Shown: positions 1 to 10,384 of the stretch, one piece after another | Position numbering within the stretch: the first letter of the stretch is position 1 | Layout: every line of letters starts with the position of its first letter | Assembly: GCF_002099425.1 (NCBI RefSeq) | Contig: NW_018344126.1 | Coordinates: 5,426,001-5,490,000, forward strand | Reading direction: 5' to 3' | Origin: Phascolarctos cinereus | Lineage: Eukaryota > Chordata > Mammalia > Diprotodontia > Phascolarctidae | DNA: 64,000 bases | Notes under the pieces: generated by a model | Seen by the model: the letters and a program-made list of their open reading frames with translations, nothing else | The model's database searches: none | What the model was told of the DNA's origin: nothing | Position numbers and translations under genes: made by a program

Positions 1-495
1 ATTGAACTGGAAAATTGATCCAGGAGAGACAATTTAAAAATTATTGGTCTACCTGAAAATCATAATGAAAAAAGAGCCTGGATAGTATCTTTCAGGAAAG
101 CATAAAGAAAAACTGCCCTGAGGTCCTAGAGCCAGAGGGTAAAATAGCCATAGAAAGAATCCACCGATCACCTCTTGAAAGAGATCCCAAGTTGAACACC
201 AAGGAATATAGTAGCCAAATTCCAAAATTGCCAGGTCAAAGATAAAATACTGCAAGCAGCCAGAAAGAAGCAATTTAAATATCATGGAACCACAGTCAGG
301 ATTACACAGGACCTTGCAGCTTCTACATTAAAAGACGGTAGGGTGTGGAATATGATATTCCTTAAGGCAAAGGAGCTTGGATTACAACCAAGGATCAACT
401 ACCAGTGAAAATGAGCATGATCTTTCAAGGAAAGAGATGGATATTCAGGAAAACATGGGACTTCCATACCTTCCTGATAAAATAGACATTCATCA
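1..495 (+). mobile_element. L1 fragment, ORF1 middle to C-terminal part
   Basis: This matches, base for base over long runs, the ORF1 region of the full-length L1 at 17270-17760 in this window (for example 'ccaggagaga', 'ggtcaaagataaaatactgc' and 'aatgagcatgatctttca'). It covers the end of the coiled coil, the RNA-recognition-like domain and the C-terminal domain of ORF1p, the RNA-binding chaperone of LINE-1. Small insertions and deletions break the frame. The left part lies outside the window. The L1 match fades near 495 without a poly(A), so the copy was cut or deleted on its 3' side. It is dead. Confidence 0.85.
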
Positions 496-779
496 AGTCT
501 GAGAAGATCACTCTCCATATGGGTGGGATTTCCTTTGCCCTTAGGTGACCAGGAAGGGGCATCAGGAGAAACATGGAGCAATTAGGTCCCTAACACAGCT
601 TTATCTCTTTTTAAGACTAATCAACCCCAGTTGGAAGAGGGAAGAGAATGTATGGGCCTAATTCACGTTATGAAAAAACGTTGATTGATATTAGTCTTAT
701 CACACTCCCCCAGTCTTAAAATGTTTTTACTGGACTATACAATGTCCTCCAAATATGATTTCAATTATTTCCTATTTTC
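496..779. other. Unassigned stretch
   Basis: No gene or repeat recognised with confidence. It lies between the L1 ORF1 fragment and L2 debris, and contains the near-palindromic 'aaaaaacgttgattgatatt' neighbourhood. It may be a decayed transposable element. Confidence 0.3.
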
Positions 780-1556
780 CTCAGCCACATTTTCTACACT
801 TCTTACCTCTATTTCTCTTCTTAGTCACTCCTCAACTGTTTTCTGATTTCCAATCTTATCACTTTGCTGTAACTGCTTTCCCCAAAGTTATCCACCATCT
901 CTAGATTGTCAAATCTGTTGTTTTCTCAGCTGTCATCCTTCTTGTACTCTCTGTTGCAATTAATACTGTAAAGCACCCTCTTGTCCTAGATACTATCTCT
1001 TCTCTGGATTCTCCTGGCACTCATTTCTCTTAGTTCTCTTACCAGTCAGACTTTTCCTTAGAAAATGAAACTTTTTTTTTCTGGCTCATTTGCCTTATCA
1101 CCATGATTTTCCCCAAGACTATGTCCTGAGACTTCTTATCTTCTATTTAAATTCTGTCTCTCGGTCATTTCTTCAGTTCCTATAGGTTTAACCAATATGT
1201 CCATGTAGATGATTCCTAGATCTATGAATTTATCTCCAGTCTTTCTCCTGAACTATGTCATCATTCTTGCCTCCCTCTACTTTGTCCCACTACTCAATGA
1301 ATTACAGGGATTCTCTGTTTCTTCTATTATCACATTGGAATTCATCTGTTTGTTGTGTAAAGTTCTGAATGTGCCTACTTTTCAAGCTTTTCAAGGTATA
1401 TAACCCATAAAAGCTTACTTACTGTGCCTCAACCATGATGCTTCACTTCACATCTCTGTGTCTAGGTTGGTTGTCTCTGAAGACTAGAATTCTCTCTCTT
1501 CTCACCTCTACCTCAAGGAATCTCAGGATTTATTCAGGATTCAGCTGAAACACTAA
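780..1556 (+). mobile_element. Old L2 (LINE-2) remnant
   Basis: Pyrimidine-rich sequence follows the L2 ORF2 consensus in order. Recognisable anchors are 'ctcttctctggattctcctg' near 1000 and, near 1210-1255, 'gatgattcctagatctatg' followed by 'tctccagtctttctcctgaac', corresponding to the L2 'gatgactcccaaatttatatctccagcc' block. L2 is an ancient CR1-clade LINE that is inactive in therians. Heavy divergence and gaps leave no useful frame. The start is approximate. Confidence 0.6.
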
Positions 1557-1890
1557 ATTCATTCAGTCAACAAACACTTATTAAGTACCTCCTGTGTGCT
1601 CTGGCAAGTGCTAGGAATACAAATTAAAGCACAAACATACACACTAGACCCTACTATCAAGGATCTAACAATCTAATGAAGGAGACAATATTCAAACAAT
1701 TACATACAGTCACGGTATATACAGGACAAATTGGAAATAACCAATAGAGAGAGCACATTAGCATTAAGAAAGGCTTCTTGCTGAAGGTGGGATTTTAGCT
1801 TGGACTTGAAGGAAACCAGGGAGGACAAGAGATGAAGATGAAGATGGAGAGAATTCCAGGCATGGTGGAGAGCCAAATTCATTAGTAAAA
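1557..1890 (+). repeat. Dispersed repeat with a 'cacttattaagtacctcc' head
   Basis: This repeat recurs in the window near 12146, 24616, 35735, 36150 and 60466. Shared order: an 'acttattaagtacctcctgtgtgc' head, 'aagtgctaggaatacaaa', an 'aaggatctaacaatctaatg' block, then 'gggattttagcttggacttg' and 'attccaggcatgg'. I recognise the pattern as common in marsupial DNA but cannot name the family. It is unlike the MIR-type SINEs and has no visible coding frame. Confidence 0.55.
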
Positions 1891-2200
1891 TTTGACTGAA
1901 AAAATGAATATATTAATCCTTGACCCCAGAGGCAGACATAGAGTGAACATTAAGGAGAAAAGAGAACCCTAAATGGTTCAGGAAAACAATTTCACTACTT
2001 CTATAGATCAACAAACTGTCAAAGTTCAGGCCTTAGCACAAAGCTATTTTTTTTACATGGTTCCTGAAAGAGATACTGGTAAAGAACAGATGAAAACAAA
2101 GGACAAAACATTTAGAAGTTATTAGACATGAAAATTACTACAGAAAATTTCTAATAATCTGATATTGCTTCGAGACAAATTAACTACCTCCACATAAACT
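1891..2200. other. Unassigned stretch
   Basis: AT-rich sequence between a dispersed repeat and the 3' end of a HAL1. No coding frame, RNA or repeat recognised. Confidence 0.3.
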
Positions 2201-3023
2201 TAAAAAAAATTATTAATTTTTACTTTTCAACAGTCTCTTCCACAGATTTTGAGTTCCAAATTTTCTGGCCATCTTTCCCCTTGCCCCCAACAAGGTGCTG
2301 TGCATTCTGAACACACCTTCCTCCAATCTGCCCTCCCTTCTATCACCCCTCCTTCACTTATCCCCTTCCTCTTCTATTTTACTATAGGGCAGGACAGATT
2401 TCTATCTCTTATTTCTTGTATTTTATTTCCTGGTTGCATATAAAATCAGTTTTTAACACTTATTTTTAAAACTTTGGTTTCCAAATTCTCTACCTTCCTA
2501 ACTTCTCACCCACCCTTATTGAGAAGGCAAGCAACTCAATACAGGTTATACATGTGTAGTCATGTAAAATGCTTCCATAATAGCCATGTTGTGAAAAACT
2601 AATTATATTTCCCTTCATCCTATCTTGCCTCCCCATTTATTGTATTCTTTCCTTTGACCCTGTCCCTCCTCAAAAACGTTTGCTTCTGATTACCCCTCCC
2701 CCAATCAGCCCTCCTTTCAACCATACCCCTTTCTCTTATCCCATTAGCACCTATTTTCCTGTAGGGTAAGATAGATTTCCATACCAGATTAAGTGTGTAT
2801 GTTATTCCCTCATTAAGCCAAATCTGATGAGAATAAGATTCACTCATTCCCTCTCATCTCCCCTCAATTTCCCTCCATCGTAAAAGTTTTTTCTTGACTC
2901 TTATATGTGAGATAATTTATCCCATTCTACCTCTCCCTTTCTTCTTCTCCCAGTATAATCCTCTCTCACCCTTTAATTTTTTTTTTAGATATCATCCCTT
3001 CATCTTCAACTCACCGTGTTCTC

Positions 3024-3029
3024 TGTGTT

Positions 3030-3061
<32 letters not shown>

Positions 3062-3068
3062 GGTGTGC
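3024..3068. repeat. (GT)n then (GGGT)n microsatellite inside HAL1 copy A
   Basis: About 22 bases of GT followed by GGGT units. It sits between the HAL1 motifs 'tcaactcaccgtgttctct' and 'cctcctccaactactctaat'. In HAL1 copy B the equivalent site carries a CTAT array. Confidence 0.95.
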
Positions 3069-3202
3069 ATTTTTTTTCCTCCTCCAACTACTCTAATACT
3101 GACAAAGGTCTTGTGAGTTACAAATATCATCTTTCCATGTAGGAATGTTAACAGTTCAACTTTAATAAATGCCTTATGATTTGCCTTTCCTGGTTTATCT
3201 TT

Positions 3203-4269
3203 TCATTCTTCTCTTGAGTCTTGTATTTGAAAGTCAAATTTTCTGTTCAGCTCTAGTCTTTTCATAAAGAATGCTTGAAAGCCCTCTATTTCATTGAATG
3301 TCCATTTCCACCCTAAAGGACTACACTCAGTTTTTCTGGGTAGTTGATTCTTGATTTTAATCCTAGCTCCTTTGACCTCCAGAATGTCATATTCCAGGCC
3401 TTCTAATCCCTTAATGTAAAAGCTGCTAAATTTTCTGTTAGCCTGATTGTGTTTCCACAATACCTGGATTGTTTCTTTCTGGTTGCTTTTCTCCTTGACC
3501 TGGGAACTCTGGAATTTGGCTATAATATTACTAGGAGTTTTCCTTTGTGGATCTCTTTCAGGAGGTGATCTGTAGATTCTTTCCATTTCTATTTTACCCT
3601 CTGGTCCTGAGAATATCAGGACAGTTTTCCTTGACAATTTATTAAAAGATAATGTCTAGGCTCTTTTTTTGATCATGGCTTTCAGGCATTCCAAAAATTG
3701 TTAAATTATCTCTCCTGGATCTGTTTTCCAGGTCAGTTGTTTTTCCAATGAGATATTTAAAATTGTCTTCTATTTTTTCATTCTTTTGGTTTTGTTTTAT
3801 AATTTCTTGATTTCTTATAGAGTCATTAGCTTCCATTTGTTCCATTCTAAATTTTAAGGAATTATTTTCTTCAGTAAGGTTTTGGACTTCCTTTTCCATT
3901 TGGCCAGTTCTGCTTTTGAAGGCAGTCTTCTCCTCATTGGCTTTTTGCACCTCTTTTACCATTTGGGTTAGACTATTTTTAAGGTGTTTTTTCTTCAGTA
4001 TTTTTTGGGGTCTCCTTTAGCAAGGTGTTAGGCTTGTTTTTCATGATTTTCTTCATCACTCTCATTTCTCTTCCAATTTTTTCCTCCATTTCTCTTACTT
4101 GCTTCTCAAAATCCTTTTTGAACTCTTCTATGGCCTGGTTTCTATTCATATTTTTCTTGGAGGCTTTAAGCTTTGACTTTGTTGTCTTGTTCTGGTTATA
4201 TGTTCTGATCTTCTATGTCAACAAAGTAAGAGTCTATAGTCTGAGGTTTTTTGTGGTTTTTTTGCTCAT
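3203..4269 (-). pseudogene. HAL1 copy A ORF1 remnant (L1 ORF1p-like)
   Basis: ORF1p-like protein, an RNA-binding trimeric chaperone in L1 biology. The likely start is the ATG at 4269 (MSKKTTKN). Next comes a charged coiled-coil stretch (FKKDFEKQVREMEEKIGREM), then 'MEKEVQNLTEENNSLKFRMEQ' type heptads at about 3900-3830. The RNA-recognition-like domain begins with 'SRRDNLTIFGMPESHDQKKS' near 3700, and the C-terminal domain has 'NIIAKFQSSQVKEK' near 3510 and 'FDFQIQDSREE' at the end. At least one in-frame stop (after MSKKTTKNLRL) and frame changes, such as that between about 3642 and 3637, break it. Confidence 0.85.
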
Positions 4270-5103
4270 GTTCCAAGCCAATTATTTGACATTTAAACTC
4301 TTTGTTGAGGTAGGGGTCTGCTTCCAGTATGGAGGATGTACTGTCCCAAGTTTCAGGGGTTTTGTGCAGCTTTTTTTAGAAATACTTCTAGAGAACTGTA
4401 AATTTTCCATTCTTCCAAGGTGGTATGAACAAAGGCAAGGTATTTACTCCTTTCCTGGTCTATGCTCTGGTCTGTGAGTGACCACAAGGACTCCTTTCTG
4501 TCTTGGAACTGTGAGTAGGATTCGCTCTCCACCAACACCACCATGTCAGTGCCCCTTCTTGCCCCTGGACTGCCACCCAGGACTGTGACCTAAATCCAAG
4601 TATGAGCATAGAAAGAGAATACTGACTCAGCAACAGCAATGATCCCTGCAATCTCCCATCTGATCTGTCTGTGGACCAAGAGCTCAGGAAAAAGCCACTG
4701 CTACCGTGGCCACCACCCTGTGGCTGTGCTAGGACTGGGGCCCAACTGTGCTCCTCTCTTACTGAGGTCCCACAAACTTTTCCTACTGCCCTCTTTGATG
4801 TTTGTGGGTTGAGAAGTCTGGAAACCACCACAGCTCCCCTTGATTCAGTCCCCTGAGGCCTCCTTGAGGCTAATTGAGGCTTTGTGGCCCATTCTTAACT
4901 GTACTCCTCTCCCTGATCAGCACAACAGACCTTTCTCAATAACCATCCAGCTTGTCTTGGGATGGAAATTTGTTTTACTCTATGTTTTTGTGGGTTCTTC
5001 TGCTCTAGAATTTGTTTAGAGTCATTTTTACAGGTATTTGGAGGTGTTTGGGGAAGAGCCCAAGCAAGTCACTGTTTTTACTCCACCATCTTGACTTTGC
5101 CAA

Positions 5104-5800
5104 TATGAACTTTTATAAAATGCTTACTTGGGATATTTCCCTTCTCCCTCCCACTCCCACCCCAGACTAGTTTCATCTCCAAAGATCTCAGTGATATAAT
5201 TATCATACAAAGCCAAAGAATTTATTTAATCCTTGGAATTGATTATCTTGGTTTAGCTCTTTACATATGATGGAGTGTCTTCAAATTGAATACATGCATT
5301 TTTCTTCTTTCAACTCTCATTCAATACCTCCTAATCTTCCTCTTCTTGTGTTCTACAAATCCACTGGTCACCAAATAACAGACAATTATGTTTTTCATCT
5401 TTATTCCTGGCTGTTCCACTTTCATACTCAGAGGTGAAATTGAGTCTTCTGAGCAACAAGCTAGATGAAATGTGCAAATAGCTGTGTGCTTTAACAAATA
5501 TTTAATATGTTTGCTTAGTTAGTATGAATTTTTATCTGAAGAAGTAAGATCTATTTCTTGGATTTTTAAAAAATTTATTTTCTTTATGATGATGAATCAT
5601 TGCAGTACCTGAACCTCTGTATCATCAATGTCATTTCCAAAATGTTTCAGTGATTTGACAGGGTGAGTTCCATTCATTCTTCCCCATTATTTCCACACCC
5701 TATCTTTGTTTCTACCTCTGGAATTTTTATAATTAATAGGTGAATCTTTCTTTCATCAGGAACCATGACTTCATGCAATTTCCCAACCATCTCCAGACAC
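5104..5800. other. Unassigned stretch
   Basis: No gene, RNA or named repeat recognised. Simple AT-rich sequence with some pyrimidine-rich patches that may be L2-derived. Confidence 0.3.
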
Positions 5801-5965
5801 TTTTTCCTCCCTTCTTCCCTATCTCTTTTATGTTGCCTTCCTCATTAGAATATAAGTTTCTTGAGGACAAGGATTGTATTGTTTGCTTGTACTTGGATCA
5901 CCATTGCTTAACACTGTGGATGGCAGGTAAACACTTTATAAATATTCTCTCTATTTGTCTATATA
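5801..5965 (+). mobile_element. L2 3'-end remnant
   Basis: It carries the L2 3' signature in degraded form: 'cattagaatataagtttctt', 'gaggacaaggattgtattgt', then a poor match to the 'cacatagtaggcgcttaataaa' tail. No coding content. Confidence 0.55.
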
Positions 5966-7121
5966 TTAATCTACATATTCATTCAGTAAGCATTAATCAA
6001 GCCTACCCAAAATTAGAAATTGTGGTGTGTGAACATGGAATAGAATATCTTACTCTAGTATTTCTTGATATTAACTTCTGAAACTTATAGTACTATACTA
6101 GATCTCTTAAAATACAGTTCTATAATAGATTGCTTAAAACACAAGTGTCCTGTTATCATGCTTTAATGCACTGTAATCTCCTTCATATTGGTATTCCTTC
6201 TAACAATCCATATTGAAACCAATCTGCTTTCCATTCTTATGTACCTATAAATGTTCATCACATAGAGTGCACCAAAAATGTGGGTGATTTCAATGGATCA
6301 TTCATTGGACATCCCTCACATGCATTTTTTACTCCATGAAAAGATTTGCTAAACTAGGCATTATGGTGTGAAATGCACAACTTGTGAAATAAAAGCTCAC
6401 TTTAATGAGCTAATCAAGAATCTAATCAAGACACTAGAGTGCTAAGCCAAAAAATAGTGCATGAATTGAAAAAAAAATTGTTCATTGCTTTGGACATCTG
6501 TAAAATTTAATTATTTATCTCTAGCATTTTCTTTTACTCAAAAGCTGATGTTACCAATGTTGAAGATTATCTAAATTTGCAGGTACATTGTACAAACAAT
6601 GGCCCTTTTCATGATGCCTAGTTTTTTCTCTTCTTTGCAGTGTCTGGTTTAATTATAAGGCTGCTTCATTGATCCACAGTCTGTCCTAAACTGAAAGATC
6701 TGAGAATCTTCCTAAAGTCATTTCAGTGTTATTTTATCTTCCTGATTCTTCATTTCAGGCAAATGTGTAGATGTTTCATAAAATCCTGACTAGTAGCATT
6801 TTGTGGGAATATAATAGAAGCTGACTCTGGAAGTGTTTAGCTTTCTGAAAGTTTTATTGTGCTCTTAGCACACCTCATGAACCATAAAATGAAAAAAAAA
6901 AGAAAATCGATTTCTTTTCTGAATAAGTTTAAGAATTCGACTACTTATGAAAAGGAAACCATCATACTGTAATCACACTTTCAAAACAAGTTTTAATTAT
7001 AATAGAGCAAGTAATTAATCAATGCAGTTATCTTCTCAACTTTTGGTTAACTACTCAAAATAAAAATCAGCACAGTACCTCTAATTAGGTAGAATGATAT
7101 TCAATGTGTGTTCAAATGATT
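5966..7121. other. Unassigned stretch
   Basis: About 1.1 kb with no recognised repeat. Around 6985-7020 it has several TAAT cores ('ttttaattataatagag', 'gtaattaatcaatg'), a composition seen in some conserved non-coding elements but also expected by chance in AT-rich DNA. Confidence 0.3.
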
Positions 7122-7696
7122 AACAAGTATTTGGTTCCATGCTCTCTTCGGCAGCACATATTCTAAAATTGGAATGATACAGAGAAGATTAGCATGGCCC
7201 CTGAGCTAGGATGACATGCAAATTCATGAAGCATTCCATATTTTTTCTGATGCTGAGTGAAGTGAGCAGAACCAAGAGTACTTTGTACACAATAACAGCC
7301 ACGCTATGCAATGACTATGATTGTTAAACTGAACCTTTCTCAGCATTGGGAGGATCTAAGACATCTCCAGAAAATGCTGTCCACCTCCAAAGAAAGAATT
7401 ATGGAAGTCGAATCGCTATCACTTATTTTGACCTTCTGTTGAATTTTGTTTCATCTTTCTGATGGTTCTTATTGGTTTTAATTTTTACTTACAAATTCAC
7501 TAATGTGAAAATATGTTTAATGGGTATGTAAATGTAAAGCCTATATCAGATTGTGCGCCATCTTGGGGAGGGTTGGGGGGAGGGGGAGAAAAATTTTCAA
7601 CTCAAAAGCATATGGAAGTGACTGTTGATAAATCAAAATAAATTAATAAATTTTAAAAAAAATCAATAAAATAAAATAAAACAAGTATTTGGTTCC
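7122..7696 (+). mobile_element. Chimeric U6 snRNA / L1 3'-end retrocopy with target-site duplication
   Basis: A single retroposed unit. It is flanked by a perfect 17-bp direct repeat 'aacaagtatttggttcc' (7122-7138 and 7680-7696). It begins with a U6 snRNA sequence (7139-7244), passes through a T run at 7241-7246, and continues in the same orientation as the 3' end of an L1 (about 7247-7660: 'gtgagcagaaccaagagta', 'ggatctaagacatctcc', 'ttcaactcaaaagcatatgg'), ending in an A-rich tail. L1-derived U6 chimeras are known in human and other mammals and are attributed to template switching or RNA ligation before reverse transcription. The tail motif matches the L1 at the right edge of the window. 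The single target-site duplication rules out two separate insertions. Confidence 0.93.
7139..7244 (+). pseudogene. U6 snRNA pseudogene (5' half of the chimera)
   Basis: It aligns end to end with vertebrate U6: 'cttcggcagcacatat', 'ctaaaattgga', 'gatacagagaagattagcat', 'ggcccctg', 'gcaaattc' and 'ttccatattttt' are all in order. I count roughly nine or ten differences in 106 bases, about half being CpG-type C-to-T or G-to-A changes, which is decay expected of an untranscribed copy. The conserved ACAGAGA box (in 'gatacagagaaga') is intact. No U6-type proximal sequence element or TATA box precedes it; the target-site duplication abuts it directly. It is therefore not expected to make spliceosomal U6. 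Confidence 0.93.
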
Positions 7697-7840
7697 TAAA
7701 AAAAAATCACCATTTCCATTATGCTGCATGACTTCAAGGGGAAAACACATAATTAAAAAAATAGTATTGAATATTGAGTAGGATTGAAACATTGAGATAT
7801 AAATGCTTATATATTTTTGTATACATATATGCATAACATA

Positions 7841-7884
7841 AATAGATAGATAGGTAGATAGATGGGTAGATAGGTAGGTAGGTT

Positions 7885-7937
<53 letters not shown>
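7841..7937. repeat. (GATA)n microsatellite
   Basis: An imperfect GATA/GGTA start followed by an uninterrupted GATA array of about 14 units. The translated tyrosine/serine/isoleucine-rich frame over it is an artefact. Confidence 0.95.
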
Positions 7938-7964
7938 TGTGTTCCTATTCTCTAGATATTGTTT

Positions 7965-8160
7965 GGGCCATGACATTTTATGATTTTTTGTGTCATGGAC
8001 CCCTTTGGTTGTCTGACTTCTTTTTAGAATAATGCATTTAAGTACTAAAAATGCATAGGGTTCCAAAATAAACCAATTATGCTAAATATGAAAATTATGA
8101 AGTTATCAAAATATGAAAGCAATAAGTTCACAGAGCCCAGATTCAGAACCTCTGGTTTTA
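7965..8160 (-). mobile_element. Old hAT-like non-autonomous element
   Basis: It contains 'tgtgtcatggacccctttgg', 'agaataatgcattta', 'ccaattatgctaaatatg', 'gttatcaaaatat' and 'aagttcacagagcccagatt'. These occur in reverse order and orientation in the copies at 44197-44745 and 49627-49920. Ends rich in 'ggacccc' and 'ggggtcc' and a length near 200 bp suggest a mammal-wide MITE. The family name is not known to me and the superfamily is an inference. Confidence 0.5.
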
Positions 8161-8517
8161 GGGAATTTGCCCATTTAAATTCATTGCTTCTATAGTTTCA
8201 CTTCTGTAAATTTCAGTGTTGCATCTTAACATTTATGCTATTTTACTCATTAGATGTGCTCTAGAAGATCCTTTATTGAGTGACATAAAGATTATACATT
8301 GATTCTTCCAGATAAAGAAAATGAATTCTAAAATTATCACATGGCTTCTTGGTGGCATGGTCATATTTAGGAATACTAAGATCCTTGTGGATGCTACGAT
8401 ATTTGTGGAAGCACCCACTCACCTCATATTTGTTAGATTTTCATGATATTCATTGATATTTATGAATCCATTTGGCACAGGAAGAGCAAGTTGATCTTAA
8501 AGGACAAGTCTTATCAA
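8161..8517. other. Unassigned stretch
   Basis: Nothing recognised between the hAT-like element and an L2 3' end. Confidence 0.3.
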
Positions 8518-9052
8518 GTCATCATCCTCTCTCATTTCACTCCCAAGTTAGTTAACTTCAGTGGCTTCTTAATAGCTCTAGGATCAAATATGAGCTCCTA
8601 CATCTAGCACCTAAAGCTCTTTAAAGCCTGAAACCTTCCAACTTTCCATATTGCCCCCCTCTACACACTGTGATTCATCAATACAGGCTTATTTACTGTT
8701 CTGCAACAGAATTTTGTGCCTTTTTTCTGGTAGTCCACCATTCCTCGAATGCTGTCCCTTCTTAGTCTCACCTCTTAGAGAGTCTGGTTTCCTTCAAAAT
8801 AGCTCAGACTCTACCTTTTACATAAAGTAGATGCTCTTAAATGCAAATACACTCTCTCCCCAAACTATATATTTATTTATTCTGAATTTATCCTGTATAC
8901 ATATGTGTGTACATATTTTCTTCCTCATAAAATATAAGCTCATTAAAAGCAGGGATTTTCTCATTTTGTCTTTGTGTCTCTAACACTTATCATGGTGCCT
9001 GGCATATAGCAATCACTTAATAAGTGTTTATTGATTGATTGATTGATGCAAA
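8518..9052 (+). mobile_element. L2 3' part with tail
   Basis: The last part of L2 ORF2 and the 3' UTR. In order it shows 'cagtggcttcttaatagctc', 'ggatcaaatatgagctcct', the 'aaatataagctcattaaaag' and 'cagggattttctcattttgt' block, 'atggtgcctggcatatagca', and 'cttaataagtgtttattgat' with a terminal 'tgattgattgattga'. This end is typical of marsupial L2 copies. The coding part is scrambled. Confidence 0.78.
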
Positions 9053-9714
9053 ATTCCTTTTTTCTTGTCTTGGTTGAGGCTCTTCTTATTATATAGCTGT
9101 AAGTTTTCTCGAACATGAAATCCCAATACACACATGAAAACCTAATTGTAATATCTAATGCCTACCTGCCATTGCTAGTGTATATAAATGATTACAAAGA
9201 GAAATCACTTTCTTATAAAAGTTGCTTTTTATTTACTTTGAACTTATAAATTATAAAAAGCTGTAAATTGATACTATATGCCTCATTATATACGTGTGTG
9301 TGTGTGTGTGTGTGTTTGTGGGCCTGGACATAAGCATTTTCTGAATAACCATAGTGAGACATAGAGGCAGAGTTCTGATATGTATTCCTTCATCTCAATA
9401 TCACTATGATGGTCTCAGGAGAGGGAGTCTAGGAATAGTCTGACCAGGTAGTCTACCAGAAGGAAAATTCATCAAGTTGGAGTTATGTAAAAGTGATGAA
9501 TTTACTTCAGATTCTTAGGAATTTTCACTAATTTCTAGCAATTGGTTGGGGAAAAGGCTGACAAGGTCATTAGGAAATTTAGCACAAGCCTCCCACGTCA
9601 CTCTCAGGATGAATTAAATTTTTACTATTGAAGCTAAGTTCTTTTTTAATTTTGACTGGTCTTTCGATAGAATCATTTCTTAAAGGTATATATAGAACTA
9701 AAAAAAACTGTACA
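9053..9714. other. Unassigned stretch with a small (GT)n
   Basis: No gene or named repeat recognised. A short GT microsatellite lies at 9294-9320. Confidence 0.35.
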
Positions 9715-10325
9715 TATTATAGTTCCTTAACTTGTCTTCCTGCCTCTTGTCTATCCTTTTTTCTATTGCATCCTCTACATCACTGCCCATGTAATCTTCT
9801 TAATGTACTACTTTGAACCTATCATTCTTCTACTCAAAAAACTATCTGTGGATCCTTGTTTCCCACATAGTAACATATTTAAGTTTGTCAGTCAAGGCCA
9901 TTCAGACTCTGAATTTACCCGTCCAGCCTTATCTCATATTATTCTTTTCTCATTTTATTCTCTTCTTTCTCCAGGTTCTGTTCACCAGCCTTGAATGTAC
10001 TCAGTCATAATATCTATCTGTTGAAGTCTGTCCTTACATTTAAGGTCCAAATCAGAGGCCAACATCTTGATGAATGTTTTCTAGCTCTAACCTAAGCCTA
10101 ATTCCAAGCCATAGCAGAAAACAATCCTTCTCTACTCAAATTCTTCATTACATTTTGCTGATTTCTCTCTTTCATAATCATCATTCATCCTTACAATGTA
10201 ACTAATTGTGTATTTATTCTTCCTTCTTTATTGGGCTTCTTAACTGCCTTATACTGTCAATTTCAATAACCACCCCCCACAATACCTTTCATGTGGGAGG
10301 TCTTCATAAATGTTTAAATACTGAT
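9715..10325 (+). mobile_element. L2 remnant
   Basis: It follows L2 ORF2 C-terminal sequence in diverged form: 'cttgtcttcctgcctcttg', 'catgtaatcttcttaatgta', 'cttctactcaaaaaactatc', and a degraded 3' end around 'ggaggtcttcataaatgttt'. The short overlapping open frames here are by-products. Confidence 0.65.
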
Positions 10326-10384
10326 ACTTTGTGATTTAATTCCAAAAATAGAAAACTATATTGCTGGAGCTATAAGAAGATATA

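Larger units (their letters stand above)
2201..5103 (-). mobile_element. HAL1 (half-L1), copy A, near full length
   Basis: Read on the minus strand, the element starts near 5103 with 'agatggtggagtaaaaacag', has a roughly 0.8-kb 5' UTR, an ORF1 (4269 to 3203), then a roughly 1-kb purine-rich 3' region, and ends near 2201 after the L1-like 'aaaatttggaactcaaaatc' tail. No ORF2 (endonuclease or reverse transcriptase) lies between ORF1 and the 3' end. HAL1 elements, known from eutherians and marsupials, have exactly this structure and depend on L1 for retrotransposition. The copy at 29206-32101 has the same layout, so the absence of ORF2 is a family property and not a deletion in one copy. Multiple small lesions make it dead. 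A target-site duplication is not clear by eye. Confidence 0.85.

Noticed and set aside
496-720. Part of an LTR element next to the L1 fragment
   Set aside because: Only a vague resemblance; no paired repeat, primer-binding site or polypurine tract was seen.
7139-7244. A functional U6 snRNA gene
   Set aside because: No external U6 promoter, decay at CpG sites, and fusion to an L1 3' end inside one target-site duplication.
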